NCBI GenBank assembly: GCA_002286715.1
Contig: NSJX01000007.1
Span: 375,863 to 439,862 of the forward strand
From: Dentipellis sp. KUC8613
Taxonomy: Eukaryota > Basidiomycota > Agaricomycetes > Russulales > Hericiaceae
Direction: 5' to 3'
Length of the DNA: 64,000 nucleotides
Both the position numbers and the translations under genes were made by a program. Shown piece by piece: positions 1 to 11,100 of the stretch. Under the pieces are notes generated by a model. The model searched no databases. It saw only the letters and a program-made list of their open reading frames with translations, and was not told the origin of the DNA. Numbering within the stretch: the first letter of the stretch is position 1; every line of letters starts with the position of its first letter.

Positions 1-447
1 GCTCGTGGCCTATACGAGTTCATATATGAAGTTGCTACAATCTCAAGCAAGCGGTGTGGTCTCACCTTGCAGCAAAATGGGCCTCTACGAATACAATTTC
101 GTCAGCCTTTCTACCGTAGATGAGTATGGACACATACCATGGTAATGGTGTGAGGTTTTGTGGGGATCTAACAGAGGATTACAAGGACTTTGGGTTTTCC
201 AAGGCACGAAGCTGAAGACCAGATACTTTTCGTGTCACGCGCAAGTCACGGAGCCGTGACCGAGTCAGTCACTTTCACACGTGAGTCGAACAATTGGGCG
301 CGTCCGAGTCCGCGTCTCCGCATCCGTCAACCGCTGTGGACAGATATGTTGAAGTAGCCCGGCACGAGGCCCGCGTTCTCTCTCGGTCTCTCAGGCTTGT
401 TCTTAACTTATAGGTCACGTTCACTGGCATGCTTTCTGCAGGCCGCC
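1..447. other. Upstream region of first Rif1-like gene
   Basis: No gene is supported here. The stretch holds the presumed promoter and 5' leader of the Rif1-like gene that starts at 448. A possible 3' splice site (TTCTGCAG, ending at 441) lies just before the chosen ATG, so a short upstream exon cannot be excluded. No open frame upstream gave a convincing N-terminal extension. Confidence 0.4.
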
Positions 448-3400
448 ATGCAAGCGCCCTCTCCAGACCCATTGCAGGACCCTAATTATCTCCTGGACCC
501 GTTCGATACGCTGTTCTACTCGCTTGACGACTTCGCGCACGAGTATTTATCTTTGCACGATATTGCAGAGGCATACAACACTATTTATCTCAGGCTTCGC
601 GCTTCTGGCAGTCAATTGGCATCTCCCGCAGCCCAAGAATACCCGGCTCTCCAATTCTTGAAGAACAACCATGCAGCAATCGCTACTGTCTTCACACGCG
701 ATGTATCTCGCGCTCTCACCCTTCCTCCGGGATTATCGCGACGCCTCAGCCCTTCAATAGATTTCTCGAGGTCTGGGTCCAGGGAAGCGAGTGAGGAGGC
801 CCGATATGCGAAGGATTCGACAGTCGTCTGCCATTTCGCCTTGCGGGTGATAGCCCAGCTCTTCCAGAGCTTAGCAATTTATGATGCGCTTCCAGGTGAG
901 CGATACCGTGACCCGATTCCAGAGTTCTCCGCTGAGGGGTGCACAGAGGACGATGTGCTTACCCTTCTGGATGCTGTGATCGCCATTCTCAAAACTCCGA
1001 TCCTACCATCTTTTAATGCGTCGAAGACATATGCGCTCAGTATATGGGTGCTTCGAACCCAAACTCTTCCAAGAAGCTTGATCTGCCGCAGGGCGGACGA
1101 GTTGACCGGAGCTCTCAAACGCATCGTCGGCAAGACTCCGTCTCATGTTACAATCGACTTAATCATCGACGGCCTTGAGGTTGGTTTCCCGATTGTCATC
1201 ATCTACTACATTATATGTTGACCATTGTCACAGGCTATCAATAGCCTTCTGGCAAGCCACAGTGATATATTTCTGCAACCATTCTGTACATTAATTCCCT
1301 CAATCTTAATCCACCTCACCGCCTCCTCCCCGCAGCTACGACACCAAGCCGCGTGCACATTGGCAGCGTACTGCTCTCTAATAGTCCAACCTATAACAGA
1401 CACGTCCAGCTCAGTCAGACAATCAATCGCAAAACACGTCCAGTCGTTCCTCGAGGCCCAAACCTCCCCAACTGCGTCCTTCCCCACAGACGAATCTCTG
1501 TCTGATCTTCTGGAGAGTGCACTCCGTGCGGCCAACCCCTTCGAGCCTGGCGGCGGCGCGACATGGGCATTGACCGCTGTCGCCTGCCTCACTCTGCTCC
1601 ATGGGCCGTCGATCTTCTACCACAAACAAGCACTCCGACTCTGCATGGAAATGACGGGTAAGGCGCTCAACCAATCCCACCCTCTTATTCGTGATCTCCA
1701 TCCGCACGGCTGGCGCTGCTTTATATGGGCGCTTGGTCGTCTGTGCGAGGGACTCGGCGAAGACATGCAAGACGATGCGAGAGTGGAGTTGGAGGACAAG
1801 GTGGGGAGGGTGCTCAGGATTATCGGGGTGGAGTTGGGCCATGGGCTTGGGATTGCGTTCGTGCGGACTCTGCTGGGACTTGCACCCCCGGACCCTGCAA
1901 GCAAACTTGGTCAACACCCGGCTTCGTGGGGTGTCTCGAGGGCCGTATCTATCGTGGAGGAGATGCTACGGCATAAGAACAAGGATCTTCAGAACGTCGG
2001 CCTAGAGGCGTTTTTCAAGTTGCTGATGGGTACGGACTCTGAAGCTCCTAGCGTTGGTCCTGGCGAATCTGGTGGTGTACTCACGCATGCCCTGGTTGAT
2101 GGGACGATCTTGTTCGCCGACGAAGACGAACTGTGGACGACCTTGAAGTTTATTCCTGTGAAAGGGGCGAAACAGATCAGACAGCTTTCTCCAATGGAGA
2201 TCGTTCATTGCTGGGATGCCCTCATAGCGTGTTGGGTCCTTATAGTCGGTCGTCTTCTCGAGTCGCATACATCAGTCACGGTCGATGTGAGTTGACTACG
2301 ACCGCCTCTCAGTCGATTTGTTTTAATTATTTTCATAGGAGAAGTTTCTTTTCGTATGGCGAAACCTTCTTTCGTCGAAACTTCAATCCACGTCTCAACA
2401 GGAACTCAGTGTGTTCTGTTCAAAGGCAGGGACGGTGGTCACAAAATTTTTACCTGTTTCGGTACACCAAGGCACTTCTGTCAGCAACACGTCCGCTGCT
2501 CGCCAGTGGCAGTCTCTGCAGATCATGCAGCAGTTATGGGACGTCATGATAGAAGGTCTATCCGGCTCTGTCTGTCTGCGCGTAGCCGCTCTCGCCATCC
2601 TCTCCCCAATCCTGAAGTTCACGTTCGATCTGACCCATGACTCTGTCAAGGGCGCTTGGAGTACCTTGTGCGCTAGCCTGTTGACGGCAGCATCGCCAGA
2701 TGCGCTGAAGGACCTGTCGATCGACAGCGATGAGCAGGGGGCGGTAGAGCTGCGCAGACAGCTGTGGACCGCACTTGCTTCGAGTTGGGATATGCGTCGG
2801 GACCAGCAGGGTTATGCAGATGCATTATCATTTCTGGTCATGCCGTTTGGGTGAGTATATGCGCCATTGTTTGGGGGTTGTCACACTTATATTCTGCACC
2901 ACAGATACTGGTCTCTATCCGACCTCGAATTTGATTTGTGGGAAGCTGTTTTGGAGCGTGCGACGATGTCACAATCTGCTGCTCCTGAGCAGACCTTAGC
3001 AGTTGCCGACAGTGTCGGCCGGTGCCTCCTGGATGATGAACTGAGGTATGAGCATAGTTTGAAGTGAGATACCTTTTGTGTTGACGCACAGCTGCAGATT
3101 ACCAGTCCCATCCCGAGTCAATTTTGCAACGGCTCTTATCCGCATCGTGACGCTGGATGAAACATACCCATTCCCTTTCGACGCCTTTTCGTTCGTGAAT
3201 GCTACCTTAGTAGCCTCATACCCCTTTCCCGATCAGACTTCACCCTGCCTGGACCTGCTGAGTATCGTTCACAACCAGGTGCTTCTGACTCCGGGATCGC
3301 TTCTTGTGACGCTTTTGAGCAGCCTGGAGGAGTGCCTTTGCCGGTGGATCAAGGATGCGGAAGCCGTGACATCGGTACAACAATATAATTCAATCGTTAG

Positions 3401-5068
3401 TTGTTCATGTTTGCTTTGAGGCGTTTCTCGAAGCTGATTTGGCACTTGAAGATCATACCCCTTTACAAGGCGATACTGACTGGCCTCAAAGACACCGTGC
3501 CGACGATGTCCACCCTGTTCGCGACAACACCCCTCTTGGTGTCCGCTTTCACGCGCATACCATCGCCCGCTTGGGGACCCATCGCATTTAAAGAGTTTTT
3601 TGATGATATGTTTCTGCACCATGGGCGTCCGGCGCACGAATTTCCCGACGAATTGCTGTTCTGTGCGAGGTGTTGCGTTGAGAGCTATGGAGGGGAGATG
3701 CTCCCGGGTATGGAGGAATCCGTCTCGCAGTCGCAATCCCAAGACCGTTCTCGAGATCATGTCAGTCCTTACTTTTATGGGGACGACGTGCTGAGTGCTG
3801 ATTCACCGTTCTAGGTGAAGCTGGAAAGTGTATTGACAAGTTTATCGACCCCATTGAATAGTCTTCCGGAGTCCAAGCAGGCCGAGTTCGTTCAGGGCAG
3901 CTCGTCCCTGGTTTCGTCTTCACGCCCGCCACAGTCGAATCCCATCAGTGCTAGTGCAGACTTCCAGTTGCCACCCCCGGGCCACGCCATCACGGCCCCT
4001 GTCGCATCCTTCCCGTCCGCAGCTCTAGCCTCCAATGAGTCGACTTCTGGGGAATCTCGACGGAAGCGTTCGCGGTCCACAAGGCCGTCTCAACGAGCGG
4101 CGGCTTCTGTCGAGCGCTCTCCGCTTCCTATCGGGACTGTATCATCGTCGAAGAAGCGAGCGTCAGGAGGGAGCGCTCCGTCACCCAAGAAGCGCAAGCT
4201 GAATGCTGCGGAAGGGGCTCCAGTCCCGCATACTCGATCTCAGTCTGCCCCTACCAACCGCGTTTCTTCTCCAAAGGCTGCGCCTACCCGTCGAGCTGCC
4301 TCGCGCGCAAGCGATCCTGTGAGGAAAATGGTCTTCGACTGCGTCGAAGTGGAACCCTATGAAGTCATACGACGACGGCATGCCAAGACGAGGAGTAAGA
4401 TGAAGGCCCCAGTGAAGGTCCGAGTGAAGGGGAAGGGCAAACGGAAGGAGGAACAGCCTGCGTCGCCCCAGGAAGATTATGACAACTGGGAAACTACTCT
4501 CGGCACTCCGCAGACAATCAAGCTGCGGAATGAGCTGCTGAGGGACCAGGAAATTGGTACGTAGCCCTTCATTCGATGCAGGAAATTTCTGACATCCCTG
4601 CCCATAGTCCCTGAGACACCTGACGCAAATTACATCTCACCTGAGCAATATACTTTCCCTAGTAAGATCTCCTTCCCCATCTTTAGGAAGCCGACGTCCT
4701 CATTCGTGTATTCGAAAGCCCTTCCTACCCAAGGATCCCCTACAAGACACTTGACAGCAGCATCCGCTCCTCCGTCTCTACCCACACCTACTTCATCTCC
4801 GCTTCGAGGGTACGGAAGTAGCAGCAAGAATGCTTCCGAACCAATACTCCCACGCCATCCCCCCGCCTCGGAAGCACCACCTCTCCTGCGGGCACATTCG
4901 AGCTCGGCGCGCCTGAACATCCTGCGTCAAGCCCACGATATACTCACGTCTGGCGGCCTATCGCAGATGCAAATGCCCGATTTGATCATGGCGAATCAAA
5001 TCGTGGAGGAAATGGGGGTCGCAGTCAATGGCAAGCTGCGCAAACGCCTGGCTGATGGGACCGGGTAG
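448..5068 (+). CDS. Rif1-type telomere/replication-timing protein, paralog A
   Basis: Eight exons: 448-1179, 1234-2286, 2339-2850, 2905-3045, 3092-3395, 3452-3760, 3815-4556, 4608-5068; about 1417 aa. The N-terminal half is a helical HEAT-like array of the Rif1 N-terminal family. The C-terminal third is Ser/Pro/Lys/Arg-rich and disordered, with basic patches (e.g. PKKRK) that suggest nuclear import. It is clearly homologous to the minus-strand gene at 8131-13262, sharing blocks such as KTYALSIWVLRTQ / KTCALAIWLLQTQ and IIPLYKA / VVPLYEN, and five intron positions. In other fungi Rif1 limits origin firing and telomere elongation, largely by recruiting protein phosphatase 1. This copy begins directly in the helical region; no N-terminal RVxF or SILK motif is visible, but KISF lies near residue 1284. 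The ATG at 448 has a strong GCCGCC context. Function of this diverged copy is inferred. Confidence 0.82.
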
Positions 5069-5591
5069 ATGTGCGTCGGTACGATACCGATGTTTTCTGA
5101 ACCGTGGTTATCAACGGTGTTCTGTATCTTATTACCCTTATATATCATCAGGGCTGTAGCTTCACTTCGGTGATGGACAGCTGTTCAAATTTCATAGCTG
5201 TTCATCATGCCGTGTACGTTATGCCCACGGGCTGCAATTACTGGTGGGCATGCTGGGAGTCTTCAATGAAGCCTCGTAGGTGGTGAGCACGTTGTCGGGC
5301 CCGCTGAGCGTGGTCATAGAGATGAGGCCCACGACCGCGGTCCGCCCTACCGGACTGCCTCGATAAAGCTGGCTGATTGACGTTTACAGAGCGGGGGAAA
5401 TAAGCCTGACGTGGGCCGGTGCACGATATGGTTGACATCGAGGACGCTATGGCGCGCGATCGTGTCGTTGGCAGTGGCAATCCCCTCGCTATATATAAGT
5501 TGAGCTCAAGTTCTTCCCGTCTTCCCACCATTCCTTCCGTTTTCTCACCCTCCTTCTCTTACGCTCACCGTTTATCCTAGTCCCCATTGCA
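5069..5591. other. Intergenic, promoter of cyclopropane synthase gene
   Basis: Contains the 3' end of paralog A's transcript and the promoter of the next gene. No coding exon was recognised. Confidence 0.6.
5490..5498 (+). promoter_or_regulatory. TATA box
   Basis: TATATATAA lies about 95 bp before the ATG at 5592, followed by a pyrimidine-rich leader (TCTTCCC, CCTCCTTCTC). This is a typical fungal core promoter for the methyltransferase gene. Confidence 0.6.
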
Positions 5592-7708
5592 ATGAGCCAG
5601 CAATTGCTCTCCAAGTTCTCTCCACATGGCTTCTCAATTTCTGCGCTCGCAGATACTGGCGTGAACCATCTCAAAGACCTGGCCATCTCGGGCATCTCTC
5701 CCATGGCAAAATATGCAGAGGCAATGGCAACCACGTACGTTACCATGCGTCATTGCTACGGTCTTCATCATAATATATCAACGCGTCATTACAGAGTCTT
5801 CGAAAACATAACAAGAGGGCATCTGACCATCGTGACAGAAACTCGGACCTATGTTTATCCTCTGAAAGACTCAGAATATCCCAATGACCTCCCAAATCTC
5901 AGGGCTCAGTTTCGCGTGCTCAGCGACACGTTTTGGATCCGGCTCTGCACCATGTCCGACCTGGGTTTCGCGGAAGCATATATGTACGGAGAAGTCGAGT
6001 GCGACGACATAGTGACCTTGCTGCAAGTCAGTACTATGGACATTGACCGAGATGACCAGCTGACTATTCAAACGGCAGGTACTTGTCTACAACAAAGAAA
6101 GGCTGCAGGGCCTGGATACAAGGCTCAGTTGGTTGTTTTCACTGCCTCAACGGCTCACATCCTACCGCTTCCTGAATTCTCTCAGCAATTCGAGGTCAAA
6201 TGTCTCGGCACATTATGACCTTTCGAATGACATGTTTTCTGGTGCGTATATTCCCATTGGCAGTAATAAATATAGTGACCATCTGACCAGTATGCCAGCT
6301 TTTCTCTCCAAGGACATGACTTATTCCTGTGCAATATTTCCGGACCTTGACGGAGACCTTCAGGACAGCTATGCTGCGCCCATACTGGGTGCCAGACTGC
6401 TCGACACACAACGACTGGGGTCTGAGACCTCGGATGACTCTGCGCCCCGTTCCGATGCCTCTGCGACGACGACTGCTGTCGCATCGCGAGAGCAGACCCC
6501 ACCACTCCGCCACGAAGACCCTCTGTATGCTGGACAAATGCAGAAACTCCAGCATGTCGTCACAAAGGCGCGGATCATGCCTGGGCATCGAATCTTGGAA
6601 ATCGGGAGCGGTTGGGGATCGCTGTCTATGCATATCATGAGCACGATCCCGAAGACCCAGATCGACACCCTGACACTTTCCGTTCAACAGCGGGATTACG
6701 TGGTGAAGCTTGCCGAGGAGAAGGGCTTCCAAGATCGTGTGCGGGTGCACCTCATGGATTATAGGCAAATGCCGAAGGAGTGGGAGGGCACGTTTGATCG
6801 TGTCATAAGCATAGAGATGGTAGAGCAAGTCGGCAAGGAGAATATGGAAGATTATTGGTCTATGATTGACCGAGCGTTGAAGAAAAAAGACGCTGCTGGG
6901 GTGGTGCAAAGTATCACAATCCCGGAAGCTCGTGAGTAACGTATACTTTGGCGATATATGCTATGCTGTTTGGCTGATATTCACGAATATAGGTTTTGAT
7001 GAATACGAGAAACAGGTGGACTTCATCCGCAAATGGGTCAGTATATTTTCCAGCATGTTTAGCAGTGCCCTGGCTACTCATCTGTCCTGATGCTGCAAAT
7101 GCTCCCTTCAGAGTACGTCTCGATTCCGTTGCATTCAACAGCATTCCTCACTCACACTCCGTCCAGTATTCCCGGGCGGCCTGCTTCCCACACTAACCCT
7201 TCTTCAACAAACGCTCACAACGGCAACGAAAGGGCGCCTGGTCGTGGATTCCGTATGCAACATAGGCCCCCACTACGCCCGAACGCTCCGTGAATGGCGA
7301 ACCCGCTTCCTCGCCAACTTTGAGGACATAGAACGAGCACTGAGAGAAGAGCACCCCGGCGTCTTCGATGGAGAGAAAGGCAGATATGAATTGGACGTGT
7401 TTCGGAAGAAGTGGATATGTGGGTTTCCTTTCGCATGAACAAAGAAGCCAGAACCTTGTTGATTTTTCTTCTTCTTTACAGACTACTTGTAGGTCAAGTC
7501 ATATACCCTTTCCTATTTTTTTTTGTTCATGACCGATGCTTTAGCTGCTATTGTGAAGTCGGCTTCACAACGCACCTTATCAACGGTAATCCCAGAGTTC
7601 CCCTTCTCCTTCTCCTTGCCGCTAAGAGTCTGACTTGACCTTCCAGATCATATCATCACCTTCACACGCGAGGGGAATGAAGGGATGGGCTGCGATGTCT
7701 TCGAGTGA
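5592..7708 (+). CDS. Cyclopropane-fatty-acyl-phospholipid synthase-type methyltransferase
   Basis: Proposed exons 5592-5734, 5795-6026, 6079-6241, 6299-6931, 6993-7036, 7112 (a single A), 7167-7418, 7482-7488, 7545-7585, 7647-7708; about 525 aa. The family transfers a methylene group from S-adenosylmethionine to a double bond of phospholipid acyl chains. The SAM-binding loop EIGSGWGS is near residue 280. The CFA-type signatures DRVISIEMVEQVG, IFPGGLLP and the C-terminal EVGFTT / TFTREGNEG are present. An acidic, low-complexity insert precedes the catalytic domain. The reading frame between FIRKW and IFPGG needs either a one-nucleotide exon at 7112 or one 126-nt intron with donor GTATAT at 7041, which adds a valine. 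The 57-nt intron 6242-6298 is stop-free and a multiple of three, so retention would be silent to the frame. The family is widespread in bacteria, so ancient transfer into fungi is possible. Confidence 0.85.
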
Positions 7709-8130
7709 AAGTGGTTTAAGAAGACATAGTCTACGGTGACTTGGAGCGGGATCTAAGCTTAGTATAGGCGACTAGATAGACCACCGACTTGACGTCTTGA
7801 ACGCCGGAATGTAGCCGGCCATACTCACTTTCAATTCACACTTTGCCGAAGTTAGCCGGTCCGGTGACTACGACGCTCTGCAGGGATTGAAAAGATGCAA
7901 AACCATGGATATTGACAGAGGTTCAGAATACTGTGGGTATGGTACATACGTGAAATGCCTACGGGTACAGTACAAACGATGCATATGCGTTGGATGGGGT
8001 ACACGAGTCTGAGTGGGCAGGTGGGGGTAATCATGCAGTCATGGATAGCGCTAGTCGAACTCGAAAAGACAACCTCGAAGGATAGAAAGACAGAAAAGAC
8101 AACAACAACACCCGGATTATGTACTTGGAA
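7709..8130. other. Convergent 3' intergenic region
   Basis: Separates the 3' ends of the methyltransferase gene (+) and Rif1 paralog B (-). No coding potential or RNA gene seen. Confidence 0.6.
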
Positions 8131-11100
8131 TTAACTGAACGCGGGCGCAGGCAACATATAGGATCGCAGTTTCGACGGGGAGGCCGAGGGGTATGGGGAC
8201 GAGCTGGAGTAGGAGCTCGCACGTTCTAGTTTTCGCGCGACGCGCTGCGCGGTGGGGCTGACGGAGATGTTCGAGTCGTCGCTGGGTGGGTCGCTGTCGA
8301 GCGCGCGGCGCATGGCAGGTGAGAGGAGATGGTGTGGGGTGACTTGGCCGAAGTGGGGATCGTCGTCAGACGAGGGCATGGTAAAATCGCTCTTGGAAGC
8401 CTTCGCGAGAATGATGGAGTCGTCTAAAGCAGAAAGCAATGAATGAATAGCCAGCGTGGACATGAAGACGCATACGTACCACTTCCTATGAGCTGGGTAT
8501 CCCCGTGCATAGGTGATGAACTCCTAGACGAACCCTGCAACTTCCCGCCAATGGCAGAAGTCTTCGTCTTCCTCGTCTTTTTAGGCGCAGGCAAGGCTTG
8601 TAGCAGTTGCATCGACTGCGTGCGACGCACGCTGCGCGTCACCGGACGCGCCTTTTCCAAGATCTGCGAATTGGCACGCCGCTCTTTGCGCAGCAGATCT
8701 CGCAGATACGGGACCTCCACGGCCTCCATGAAGACGCCGAGCTTGCGTTTCCTGGGTGGCTTGACCACGGGCGCGGGCGCGGGCGAGGGGCTGGCGGTGC
8801 GGGTGCTGGGCACGGCGGGCTGTTGGGCAGTGGTGGCAGGCGGAGACGCTCCGGGGCCAGGTGGGAACGCGAAGAGAGCCTGCTCGACGATCATGCAGTC
8901 GTCATCATCTGTCGCATCCTGTTTGGGAGACGCAACGGGATGACTGACACCCACGGGGCTTGATGGTGCTGTGGGTGGTAGATTACTGGGCGGTACATTT
9001 GAAGACTCCCCGAAGCGGCTGCGCTTCAGAGGACGTTCGGGGGATTGCAAGTCGGAAAGAGTGCGCTTTCCGAGGGTCGAAGCAGCAGGAGACCTCTGCG
9101 CAATACGCTCCATCACTGAAGCCAGAGGCGCAAGAGGCGACGCGTTCTCCTTGTCCGGAGATCTGTCGAGTCTGACAGATGCTTGTCCAGGGGACCGACG
9201 CGAACGTTTGGGAGTGCTGGGAGATATTTGCCGGTTGGGGAATGCGGGGCGCAGAGGTGATGCCGGGGAGAGCATAATGGTGTCAGAGCGATCTGGAACT
9301 GTTGATTTTGCAGAGCGATCTGGAACGGAGGATGGAGGCGACCTTATGGGAGTCGACGGTCGTTGGATAGCTGGTCTTGGGGAGGCGTCAACGATGATGA
9401 CTTCTGCGGAAGTGCGCTCCTCGACTGGTTCGACATTCACTGGCAGTTCCGGCTGGAATGCGTTGCCTAGGACGGGTGTACGATCTTCCTCTACGAGCGT
9501 TTGCAAGCTTGTATTCGAAGCATCCCTCCTTGATAAGGGCCCGGGAGCAGTGAGGTGTTCCTCCTTAATTGTAGTGAATTCTTCTGCAACTTCAGGTTCA
9601 TCCTCCGCCGTCGGAACATCATCGTCCATCTCATCTGTCGGCTTCCGGATATGTGCGAGCAGAGTCTCCGGCCAACTTTCGGAAGACCGGCTATGGCTCG
9701 CGTCCCAAAGGCCCTGCAAAGCAGCTGTCAGGGTCTGAGGTTTATTCATGCGCCCTCGGAATGCCGACTCCAGCAGAGGTGAGAGTACATCGAGACTGTC
9801 TGTCGAGCAGATGGATTGCATGCAGATCATGACGTTCTCATACAGAGGTACGACCTAAGTTGCGTGGGTCAGAGGTGAATCTGGTAGCAGAAATTACAAG
9901 AGGCACTCACGTCGACTTCATATTCCTCGTAGGTAAAAACGGTGTATTCGTCAGATATCCATGTTGCCATTCCTTCTTGGATGATCTCGAGAACATGGCG
10001 GAGCAATGAGGTCGGACACGCATCCACGAGCCGCGCGAGGCTGCGGAGGAGCCAGCGGGACACCAGTCTGTTCCTGGGCTCCGGCGGATACGTGCTCACG
10101 AGCGTATCGTTCACGAATTCGAGAAGGGTCCCTGGAATGTCCATAGCCTCGGAAATGTCCACAGATGCGACGAGCAGATCTGCCACGCGGGTCGAGGATG
10201 TGGAGGTGGGGATGTGCATACTTGAGATGATGCCGGCAACGTGATCGATGACCCGCATAGAGTCGACGCCTTCATCCATAGACCTGTCAATGCAGAAGCG
10301 GAACGTGGTCTCCCAGGCCTCGAAATCCTCGCTGCTCATTTCCCAAGAGTTCTTGTCCCTGCAGAGGTCATAGAGAGGCTGTCAAAACGCATATATGCAA
10401 TTAATGTGGCAACACTTACGCAAACGGAACGCCCAGGAACAATAGCGCTGCTTCCCACTTGGACGGAGCAATTTCTCTCCATCTCTCCACGAAGATTCTC
10501 CAGACTAGGCTCCTCAGCTCCGCAGTCCACCCCCAGTCCCACTTCGTAGGGCCCTTCAAGCCCCAGAATATCTTCGACGTCTTCTCGCGGCAGCCCACGA
10601 GGAGCTCGACGCAAAGGTTCGTCCATTGCGTCCGAGCATCGTGTGGGCTGTGTGTTTCCCAAACGAGATCCATCTCGTTCTCCATGAGGTACACGAGCAG
10701 CCTCTCCGCAGCCACGCTATGGTCGTCCTCTGGAATGATCTCGCGGACGATTTCCCAGAGGTCACGGGTCACGGACAGCTTCATGGCAGCATTTGAGCGG
10801 ACATGAGGCTTCAACGGCATTGACGCGCGGCCAGCACTGTCTATTATTGGAGTGCGACTGACCGGGCGACTTTCGGGAACGAATTGGATGTTCTGGTTCC
10901 CAAGGATACCAGAAAGAGTGTTTGCTATTTCGTCCGCAAATGCCAGCAATGCTTCGTCGTCATCCTCAGCTGTTATATAATGAGGTTAGATCTCGCAGTC
11001 ATAGCGCAATAGGTGGCGTACCTCGGCAACGCTCCACCCCTGCACGCAGCAGCCCTTGCCAGACGCCAAGCGCTTCTCCCTGCAAAAGTGGGTTAGAATA

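Noticed and set aside
6196..6909. 237-codon minus-strand ORF
   Set aside because: Antisense to the catalytic exon of the cyclopropane synthase gene, which has clear family motifs.
8971..9738. 255-codon plus-strand ORF
   Set aside because: Antisense shadow of the long Ser/Pro-rich exon of Rif1 copy B; no domain and low-complexity product.
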